From: JAWXUT01 sp044426075
GTDB lineage: Bacteria > Bacillota > Clostridia > Christensenellales > DTU072
Direction of reading: 5' to 3'
NCBI GenBank assembly: GCA_044426075.1
Contig: JAWXUT010000015.1
Coordinates: forward strand, 1 to 23,647
DNA length: 23,647 bases
Within the stretch, counting starts at the first letter, position 1. Each line of letters starts with the position of its first letter. Of the stretch, positions 17,111-23,647 are shown piece after piece. A program made the translations under genes and the position numbers. The notes beneath the pieces were generated by a model, which was not told where the DNA came from, did not search any database, and worked only from the letters and a program-made list of their open reading frames with translations.

Positions 17111-19570
17111 TCAACTATTTTGCTCTGTATGGGAAACAATTTTACTAATCTTAACTCCTCTTGCTACTGGTTTGCCCTTTGTTGTGCGATTTTCTCGCCT
17201 AATCATATCACTTTCTAGCACGTGCAACTCTTCATTTTCATCAACAAGTGCGATTTCAACTGGGTCTGTTATAAGTTCTGCATATACAACTTTGCTGAAG
17301 TTGCTTGCAACATCAATTATCCTTACACCCTTTCTTGCACGCTTCATTTCTTCAAACTCTGCGGCGGCGGTTCTTTTGCCTAAACCTAAATTTGTAATTA
17401 ATACGATATCACTGTTTGTTTCATCATCAATTTGTGGCATTTGTGTGGCGAAAACTGCCTTTTCTCCGTCATTCAAGCTGATACCAATTACACCACCAGC
17501 AATTCTGCCTTGTATTGGATAATCTTCTGTAATCGTGTTAACACATTGTCCGTCGGTACTTACAAATAAAATTGTACTTCCTTCCATTGCAACATCTCCA
17601 CCGATAACTTCGTCATCATCTTTTAAGCTCATAACTTGATAATATGGCTTGCCTACTATGTGAGACGCAACCATACTGCGTTTAACATTGCCGTTTTTGG
17701 TGTAGATATACATTTCGCCGTTTAGCGTATCTTTATCACAAACTACTGCAAAAACAGCTTTTTCGCCCGCTGGAGCACCAATATAATACTTTGATAACTC
17801 TACTGCTTTATCTGTCCACCTCTTTTCTGGGATAAGATTTGTATCCAATTTATAACAAGTGCCTTTGTTGCCGAATATCAATACATCTGCCGTGCCGTCG
17901 CACATAACTACTGATTTTGTCAACCCGTCAATGCCACTGCTCATTATGTCTTTTGATGCCATACCATAGTTTCTGAAACTCAATTGTTTTACTGCGCCGC
18001 AGCTATCTATTGCAAGATAACACTTTTTGTTTGCTTTTTTGCCCATATCTATAGCTTTAATCTTGACTTCGCCAAGTTCATCCACTATAGTTGACATACG
18101 GTTTGATTTATATTTTTCGCGCACTTCCAACAACTCTTCACGCACAACATTCAACTGTTCTTTAACGGAATCGATTATTTTTTGTAGGTGTTTGATTTCT
18201 TTTTTAAGCGATTTCAATTCATCTTCAAATTTATGAACATCCATTTTGTTGATATTGCCCAGTTGAAGCGCTAGAATTGCGTCCGCTTGCACCTCTGACA
18301 TTGTGAATCTTTCAATCAACCTAACTTTTGACTCTGCCCTGTTTTGAGAACTGCGGATTATTGCAATAACTTCGTCAATTGCTGGCATAATCATACAATA
18401 GCCCTCTACTATATGCTCGCGTTTTTTAGCAATGCCAATGCTGTACACACTGCGATTGTAAACAACTTCTCTTTGGTGCTCAATATAGTATCTAACCATA
18501 TCAACTAAGCCCAAAAGTTGAGGTCTGCCACCCGCAACAGCGGTCATATTCATATTGTAGTTTGCTTGTAAATCGGTGCAAGCAAGTAGATTATTTATAA
18601 TTTTTTCTGCAGATTCGCCTTTTTTTAGCTTGATAAGCACGCGCATTCCGTTACGGTCAGATTCATCCGCAACTTCTACTATGCCGCCGAATATCTCTTT
18701 TTTCTCTTCCCTCAATTTGTAAACTTTTTTGAACAATTTTTCTTTATTTACATTATAAGGAATTTCAGTTACAACGATGTTTTGTCTGTCACCGTCAGTA
18801 TTTTCAACGTCTATTTTGGAGCGAACAACTATTTTTCCCGCGCCTTTAGTGTAAATTTCTCTAAAGTTTTCGCAATACAATATTCCGCCAGTAGGGAAGT
18901 CGGGCCCCTTAATTATGTCGCACATTTCATCAATTGTGATATTTTCGTTGTCAATGTACGCCACACATCCATCTACAACCTCTGTAAAATTGTGCGGTGG
19001 TATGTTTGTTGCAAGACCAATTGCTATACCCATTGCGCCATTAACTAGCAAGTTTGGGAACCTACCGGGCAAAACTTCGGGTTCTTCTAAACTATCATCA
19101 AAGTTTTTGCGCCAAGATACGGTATCTTTATCTATATCCCTCAATAATTCCATTGCAAGAGGCGCCATTCTAGCTTCAGTGTAACGCATTGCAGCGGCTC
19201 CGTCACCGTCAATTGAACCAAAGTTACCGTGTCCGTCAACTAGTGGCATTCTTAGGTTGAAAGGCTGCGCCATACGTACCATTGCATCATAAACCGATGT
19301 ATCGCCGTGAGGGTGATATTTACCCAAACAGTCACCAACTACCCTAGCAGATTTCTTGTATGCAACACCCGGTTTCAAACCAAGTTCCAACATACTATAT
19401 AAAATTCTGCGCTGAACGGGCTTCAATCCGTCTTCAACCCTTGGCAGTGCCCTTTCCATAATAATGTATTCACTATATGGCATCATAATTTCGGGCATCA
19501 CCTTGTCAATTGGACGCTCAATTATGTTTTCAACTATGTTTTCAACTTCTATAACTTTCTTCTTTGCCAT
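17111..19570 (-). CDS. Type IIA DNA topoisomerase subunit A (GyrA/ParC family; topoisomerase IV-like)
   Basis: The 819-residue product is the DNA-breaking subunit. The start is the ATG at 19570, one base after the subunit B stop, with GAGGAG inside the end of that gene; an upstream in-frame ATG at 19615 would add 15 residues and overlap subunit B. The catalytic pair is R129-Y130 in AAMRYTEAR. The quinolone-contact helix reads HPHGDTSVYDAM, with Thr91 and Asp95 at the E. coli Ser83 and Asp87 places. A long coiled coil lies near residues 445-495, and a beta-pinwheel C-terminal domain follows. The GyrA box (QRRGGKG) that allows negative supercoiling is absent at the first blade; only a weak QGRIAGG occurs in a later blade. 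That favours a decatenating, ParC-like role, although the name gyrase A cannot be excluded. Confidence 0.92.
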   Translation of the reverse strand: MAKKKVIEVENIVENIIERPIDKVMPEIMMPYSEYIIMERALPRVEDGLKPVQRRILYSMLELGLKPGVAYKKSARVVGDCLGKYHPHGDTSVYDAMVRMAQPFNLRMPLVDGHGNFGSIDGDGAAAMRYTEARMAPLAMELLRDIDKDTVSWRKNFDDSLEEPEVLPGRFPNLLVNGAMGIAIGLATNIPPHNFTEVVDGCVAYIDNENITIDEMCDIIKGPDFPTGGILYCENFREIYTKGAGKIVVRSKIDVENTDGDRQNIVVTEIPYNVNKEKLFKKVYKLREEKKEIFGGIVEVADESDRNGMRVLIKLKKGESAEKIINNLLACTDLQANYNMNMTAVAGGRPQLLGLVDMVRYYIEHQREVVYNRSVYSIGIAKKREHIVEGYCMIMPAIDEVIAIIRSSQNRAESKVRLIERFTMSEVQADAILALQLGNINKMDVHKFEDELKSLKKEIKHLQKIIDSVKEQLNVVREELLEVREKYKSNRMSTIVDELGEVKIKAIDMGKKANKKCYLAIDSCGAVKQLSFRNYGMASKDIMSSGIDGLTKSVVMCDGTADVLIFGNKGTCYKLDTNLIPEKRWTDKAVELSKYYIGAPAGEKAVFAVVCDKDTLNGEMYIYTKNGNVKRSMVASHIVGKPYYQVMSLKDDDEVIGGDVAMEGSTILFVSTDGQCVNTITEDYPIQGRIAGGVIGISLNDGEKAVFATQMPQIDDETNSDIVLITNLGLGKRTAAAEFEEMKRARKGVRIIDVASNFSKVVYAELITDPVEIALVDENEELHVLESDMIRRENRTTKGKPVARGVKISKIVSHTEQNS

Positions 19571-19571
19571 A

Positions 19572-21581
19572 TTAGTTCTCCTCATCAGCAACTGTGTCTT
19601 CTTCATCAATTGCATCGTCTAACACTACCAAATCATTGTATTTTGCATTGCGCAAGATATATTCTCTACGCGCTGCAACATTATTTCCCATAAATACAGA
19701 AACCATTTTGCCCGCTTCAACATCATCGTCAATTGTTACCTTTGTAAGCGCACGCGTGGCTGGATTCATTGTTGTATCCCACAACTGCTCTGGGTTCATC
19801 TCACCCAAACCTTTGTATCTCTGCAATGCATAGTTGCCTTTGAATTTAGATGTGATTTCTTCCATTTGTTGGTCATTGTAGGCGTAACTCACCTTGCCTT
19901 TGTACTCTATTTTATATAATGGAGGCATACCTAAATACACATTGCCGTTTTCAATTAATCCACGCATATATTTATAGAAAAATGTCAATAGAATACTCGC
20001 TATATGCCCACCGTCTTGGTCAGCATCGGCGAGGATTATAACTTTGCCAAATTTAAGGTTTTTGATATTAAAATCTTTGTCATAATCTGTGCCAAGTGCG
20101 TAGATTATTGTCTTGCACTCTTCATTTGCTACAACTTGTACTTTGCCTTTTTTCTCCGCATTTAAAGGTTTACCTCTAAGTGGCAATATTGCTTGATATG
20201 ATCTATCTCTACCTTGTTTTGCTGTGCCTCCAGCAGAATTACCCTCAACAATAAACAACTCGTTGCGCTCTGGATTCTTGCCCGAACAACTACTAAACTT
20301 GCCAACAAGAACGTCGCCACTCATTCCATTTTTCTGCCTTTGGGCATCTTTAGCCTTGCGTTCGGCATCCCTAACCTTGCTTGCATCGGCAGCCTTTTTG
20401 TAAATCATTTTGCCAACATCTTTATTTTTAGGGAAGTTTAAAAATGCCGTAATGCCTTCATTAACCGCACTTTCAACTTGTGCTTTTACTGCGGGATTAC
20501 CTAGCTTTGTTTTTGTCTGACCTTCAAACTCAACATTTTGCATCTTAACAGAAACAATTGCCGTTAGGCCATCTCTAAAATCGTCACCAGTTAAGTTGAT
20601 ATCTTTTTTACCCATATTGTTGCGCTTAATGTAATCATTCAAGCTGCGCGTCATACCCGCTTTAAATCCAGTTTCGTGCGTGCCACCCTCTCTGGTATGT
20701 ATATTATTTACATAACTGTAGATGTTTTCGCCATAACTTGAAGTGTATTGCATTGCAACATATACCTCAAAATCTGGTTGCTTTGACTCAATATATATAA
20801 TTTTTTTGTTGAGAATTGATTTACCTTCATTTAAAAATGACATAAAGTCTGCAAGCCCTTCTTTATAGTAGAACTTTTGCACGCCAAACCTTTCACTTTC
20901 TGCGTCTAGTTCGCGCTTATCTTCAAAACTAATATGAATACCTTTATTTAAAAAGGCCAATTCGCGTATTTTCTTAACAATAATCTCATAGTCAAATTTA
21001 GACTCGCCAAAAACTGCAGAATCTGGTAAAAATGATACCTTTGTACCCGTAATTTTGCTTGCGCCCACATCTTCTAGTGGACCAATTGGCATACCCGAAT
21101 GAAACTTTTTGCCAACTTGTTTTGATTCATATTTTTGCACGTAGCAACGTTTGTTTTTGTGAACCTCAACTGTAAGCCATTTTGACAACGCATTTGTAAC
21201 TGATGCGCCAACGCCGTGCAAACCACCACTGAATTTATAATTGTCATTGTTGAATTTACCGCCCGCGTGAAGCACTGTAAATACAAGTTCTACACCGCTT
21301 TTTTTGAATTTAGGATTGATTTCAACTGGTATTCCCCTACCATTGTCAATAATCGTAGCAGAGCTATCCTCGTTAATAATTATCTTAACTGTATCGGCAA
21401 ATCCGTTTGCAGCTTCGTCAATAGCATTGTCAATAATCTCCCACAAAATATGGTGCATTCCCTCAACGCCAGTAGAACCAATATACATGCCAGGTCTTAC
21501 ACGAACCGCTTCTAATCCCTCAAGTACTGTAATTGTTTGACTATCACTTTTTTTAATTTTGTCTGTTGCTTTAGTCGCCAT
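19572..21581 (-). CDS. Type IIA DNA topoisomerase subunit B (GyrB/ParE family)
   Basis: The 669-residue product is the ATPase subunit that pairs with the next gene. The GHKL ATP site is complete: Glu48 and Asn52 (WEIIDNAIDEA), DNGRGIP (79-85) and GGLHGVG (119-125). The transducer has the QTKTKLGN loop (355-362). The TOPRIM domain keeps EGxSAGG (446-452), the DADQD metal triad (519-523) and RYKGLGEMNPEQLW (588-601). Unusually, the nearly universal EGDSAGG is EGNSAGG, with Asn448 encoded at 20238-20240; the same change at E. coli GyrB Asp426 gives quinolone resistance. QTKTKLGN is more GyrB-like than ParE-like, while the partner looks ParC-like, so I leave the symbol open. AGAGGAG precedes the ATG, and the gene leads the operon. 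Confidence 0.93.
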   Translation of the reverse strand: MATKATDKIKKSDSQTITVLEGLEAVRVRPGMYIGSTGVEGMHHILWEIIDNAIDEAANGFADTVKIIINEDSSATIIDNGRGIPVEINPKFKKSGVELVFTVLHAGGKFNNDNYKFSGGLHGVGASVTNALSKWLTVEVHKNKRCYVQKYESKQVGKKFHSGMPIGPLEDVGASKITGTKVSFLPDSAVFGESKFDYEIIVKKIRELAFLNKGIHISFEDKRELDAESERFGVQKFYYKEGLADFMSFLNEGKSILNKKIIYIESKQPDFEVYVAMQYTSSYGENIYSYVNNIHTREGGTHETGFKAGMTRSLNDYIKRNNMGKKDINLTGDDFRDGLTAIVSVKMQNVEFEGQTKTKLGNPAVKAQVESAVNEGITAFLNFPKNKDVGKMIYKKAADASKVRDAERKAKDAQRQKNGMSGDVLVGKFSSCSGKNPERNELFIVEGNSAGGTAKQGRDRSYQAILPLRGKPLNAEKKGKVQVVANEECKTIIYALGTDYDKDFNIKNLKFGKVIILADADQDGGHIASILLTFFYKYMRGLIENGNVYLGMPPLYKIEYKGKVSYAYNDQQMEEITSKFKGNYALQRYKGLGEMNPEQLWDTTMNPATRALTKVTIDDDVEAGKMVSVFMGNNVAARREYILRNAKYNDLVVLDDAIDEEDTVADEEN

Positions 21582-21604
21582 ATGTTCTCCTCTATCTGTA
21601 AAAA

Positions 21605-21624
21605 TGTATGAAAAACCACATACA
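21605..21624 (-). other. Short leader hairpin followed by U-run before topoisomerase subunit B
   Basis: On the minus strand TGTATG and CATACA (6-bp stem, 8-base loop) are followed directly by TTTTT. The hairpin lies at or next to the expected mRNA 5' end. The stem is short and AT-rich, so it may stabilise the 5' end or be chance; a working attenuator is unlikely. Confidence 0.3.
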
Positions 21625-21631
21625 CCAATAT

Positions 21632-21660
21632 ATTATATACCTAAATTTACTTTTTGTCAA
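21632..21660 (-). promoter_or_regulatory. Near-consensus promoter of the topoisomerase B/A-DUF512-der-aminotransferase operon
   Basis: On the minus strand TTGACA (21660-21655) and TATAAT (21637-21632) are both perfect matches, with 17 bases between them. Transcription should begin near 21625, about 44 nt before the ATG. No other good promoter was seen in the short gaps between the five downstream genes, so this is probably the main one for the 8.5-kb unit. Confidence 0.88.
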
Positions 21661-21673
21661 TATTAAAGGCACC

Positions 21674-21701
21674 CCAAAAACCAATCATTTTTCGATTGGT
21701 T
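21674..21701 (-). terminator. Intrinsic terminator of the right-hand surface-protein gene
   Basis: On the minus strand AACCAATC (21701-21694), a seven-base loop and GATTGGTT (21686-21679) form a perfect 8-bp stem with a run of five T. It lies about 27 bases after the stop codon at 21729 and just ahead of the topoisomerase promoter. Confidence 0.85.
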
Positions 21702-21728
21702 ACTATTAATTGCAAAAACAACTATAAT

Positions 21729-23647
21729 TTACATATTTTTATGTAATTTATTTAACCTTTTAATCTCTTTTTTAGCAAAGATAAATCGCGCTACAACAAC
21801 TATCAAAACAACAAACAAAAGCGTGCCAACGGTTAATAGCAACACATCAAAATTAGTAAGAGTAAAGTCTTCTACTTCAACTGTTGTGTACAATATGCTA
21901 TATAGTCCACCATCTGAAACTGTAAACGAAACATAATTTTGTTCATCAATAGTAAACACCTTACATTCATAAATTTCATTACTAAATGTATTTAACTTTA
22001 CAACACTAAAAGTACACGAATCGATATCCAAATCGCTTGATATGGGCACCGTAATGCCAAGATTGGTGCTATCTGGAAATTCAATTGCATTGTAATCTGT
22101 ATCGTATAAATCTAGTGAAATACTCAGTGCTGTAGTTGTATTTGTACCCAGTGATAAAATAAAAGTTGCCAACTGTTCTTCGCTTACGCTACCCTCAGAT
22201 AGTGCTATATAAACCTCTTCTTCTTCAAGGTTATTTCTTATAGAGTATTGTCCGCTAATAGTGCTGCTGGTTAGCGAACTAGTGTCAGTAACTGTTGTGG
22301 TTGTGGTTACTTTATTTGTAACAATCGTTATATACACATCGCTTGCCGGCATTATAAAATAATAGTATATTCCGTCATCATCAAGCGTCAACTCAACTTC
22401 ATCTGAAGTTATCATATAAAAAGTGTATCCCGTTACTAAGGTATAAGAAATATATACTGTATCTTCATATTGTGCAAAAACTGAGCCAGACATTGTTGCG
22501 CCAGTGCTGTTTGTGTAGTAAATCCCATAGGTGTTTGCGGTGTGTTCGGCGGAATATGCTGCCATTGTGCCCGACACATACACCAAACTGAAACCGGTTA
22601 GCGTTTGTCCTTCACACTCACACTCGTCAATGTCACCCTCAGGAACCACGCTTAATTCGCCAACTACAATCCCAAGCAATGTATCTCCACAATAGTAATA
22701 ATTATCATATAATTGCTGATATAAAGCAAAAAATACGCTATCTGCTGTTGCAAGTTGAGTGGTGTCGCCAATCCATTCTTCAAAGATATAATAGTCAGTG
22801 TCTGTTGTTTCTGGAGGCGTTAGTGCACTTAAATATGCAACCTCTTCGGTGTACACACTGCTATTTTCTTCGTCATAATAATAGGTAATTGTGTATGTTT
22901 CCAACTCATATTTTGCATACAATGTTATATTTTCATATATCGTGATTTCTTCTGCAATAGTTTCATATAAGTCATCTAAATACCAACCAACAAATGTGTT
23001 GCCTTCGTATGTTTCTTCTGGCGCGTCTGCCGTAAACACATCACTATACTCAACCGTTGTTTCAGCTATTGCGTCTGCAGGATAAGTAATTATTGCGTCT
23101 TCATAATACATTAAAATATCTGCCATTACATAAGTAACAGTGTAATATTGTTCAACAAAATATGGATAAACGGATATTGTTTCACCCTCTTCTCCAATGG
23201 CTGTTTGTGGCATAGGTTCTGTAAAATCTGCATCCAAGAACCAACCCAAAAATATCATATTATCTACATTTAATACTAACGATATTTCTTCTCCATAGTA
23301 AAAATCATATGTGCTTCCACTTGAATAATACTCCATTTTGTAACTAATTTTATATAAATCTGCCTCAATATTAATAGAAACATCGCTTGCTGGCATTATA
23401 AAGCTTCCGTCATTTACATCGATTTCTTGCCCGCCACCGCTAACAGATAACGATTTTAGAGTATAGCCCGCTTCTAAATCATATGTTATTTCAACACTTT
23501 CGTCAATTTGTGCCGTTGAAGCCACACTGAATTCCACGCCGTCCGACGCGGTTACTGTTATTACATAATCAATCGCCTTGAATTCAGCCGTCAAGACCAC
23601 ATCTTCCAAAAAGATAGCACTACCTTTATACAAACTTGTTTCCGTGC
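21729..23647 (-). CDS. Surface protein with InlB-type repeats and C-terminal membrane anchor (C-terminal 638 codons; N-terminus beyond right edge)
   Basis: The frame is open through the right edge (T-E-T-S-L-Y-K-G), so this is a gene fragment; the TTG at 23633 is not a true start. Between 22750 and 23350 there are Listeria-Bacteroides (InlB B) repeat units with the marks FLGWFLD, FVGWYLDDLYE and YAKYELE. Two divergent repeats end in FIMPASDV, near 23390 and 22345. A Thr-rich linker (TTTTTVTDTSS) lies near 22290. After a beta-rich domain comes one membrane helix (about 21789-21845) and a basic 19-residue tail ending LNKLHKNM, which fits a membrane anchor without an LPXTG motif. By family it is an exported cell-surface protein, perhaps for adhesion. 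It ends at a good terminator. Its Tyr/Thr/acidic composition resembles that of the giant protein at the left edge. Confidence 0.85.
   Translation of the reverse strand, partial: TETSLYKGSAIFLEDVVLTAEFKAIDYVITVTASDGVEFSVASTAQIDESVEITYDLEAGYTLKSLSVSGGGQEIDVNDGSFIMPASDVSINIEADLYKISYKMEYYSSGSTYDFYYGEEISLVLNVDNMIFLGWFLDADFTEPMPQTAIGEEGETISVYPYFVEQYYTVTYVMADILMYYEDAIITYPADAIAETTVEYSDVFTADAPEETYEGNTFVGWYLDDLYETIAEEITIYENITLYAKYELETYTITYYYDEENSSVYTEEVAYLSALTPPETTDTDYYIFEEWIGDTTQLATADSVFFALYQQLYDNYYYCGDTLLGIVVGELSVVPEGDIDECECEGQTLTGFSLVYVSGTMAAYSAEHTANTYGIYYTNSTGATMSGSVFAQYEDTVYISYTLVTGYTFYMITSDEVELTLDDDGIYYYFIMPASDVYITIVTNKVTTTTTVTDTSSLTSSTISGQYSIRNNLEEEEVYIALSEGSVSEEQLATFILSLGTNTTTALSISLDLYDTDYNAIEFPDSTNLGITVPISSDLDIDSCTFSVVKLNTFSNEIYECKVFTIDEQNYVSFTVSDGGLYSILYTTVEVEDFTLTNFDVLLLTVGTLLFVVLIVVVARFIFAKKEIKRLNKLHKNM

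Noticed and set aside
19571..19615. Upstream in-frame ATG adding 15 residues to topoisomerase subunit A
   Set aside because: It would overlap subunit B by 44 bases and lacks the GAGGAG site that stands correctly before the ATG at 19570.
23631..23633. TTG as start codon of the right-hand surface protein
   Set aside because: The frame continues open to the window edge, no signal peptide follows, and no ribosome site precedes it.

Overview
The window is AT-rich bacterial DNA, most likely a chromosome segment of a low-GC Bacillota, probably an uncultured, gut-type Clostridia relative. This rests on the HrcA/CIRCE-controlled groES-groEL operon, the strong purine-rich Shine-Dalgarno sites, the clostridial-style linkage of a DUF512 radical-SAM protein with the GTPase Der, and the MBG and InlB-type repeat surface proteins. 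The genus cannot be fixed from the sequence. No tRNA, rRNA, CRISPR array, insertion sequence or phage gene was seen.

Layout. (1) About 1-9271, minus strand: the N-terminal 3090 codons of one giant secreted protein that runs off the left edge. It has a signal peptide, a unique N-terminal part, and then a long array of MBG-like modules. It has its own promoter and Shine-Dalgarno. (2) 9534-10346, plus strand: an unrecognised single-pass membrane protein, abutting tail-to-tail a dCMP deaminase (10347-10796, minus). (3) 10948-13022, plus strand: the groES-groEL heat-shock operon with promoter, CIRCE operator and terminator. (4) 13081-21660, minus strand: a probable five-gene operon running from a near-consensus promoter through type IIA topoisomerase subunit B, subunit A, DUF512 radical-SAM protein, Der, and a class I aminotransferase, ending at a hairpin facing the groEL terminator. 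(5) 21674-23647, minus strand: the C-terminal 638 codons of a second surface protein with InlB-type repeats and a C-terminal membrane anchor, entering from the right edge.

How the parts relate. The middle of the window is housekeeping: protein folding, DNA topology, ribosome assembly and nucleotide or amino-acid metabolism. It is flanked on both sides by large surface-protein genes rich in Tyr, Thr, Ser and acidic residues, which probably act in adhesion or the cell envelope. The points most worth checking are the giant repeat protein, the natural Asp-to-Asn change in the quinolone-pocket motif of topoisomerase subunit B, the missing GyrA box in subunit A, and the unrecognised membrane protein that lacks a ribosome binding site. 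No clearly new multi-gene system such as defence or secretion could be supported.
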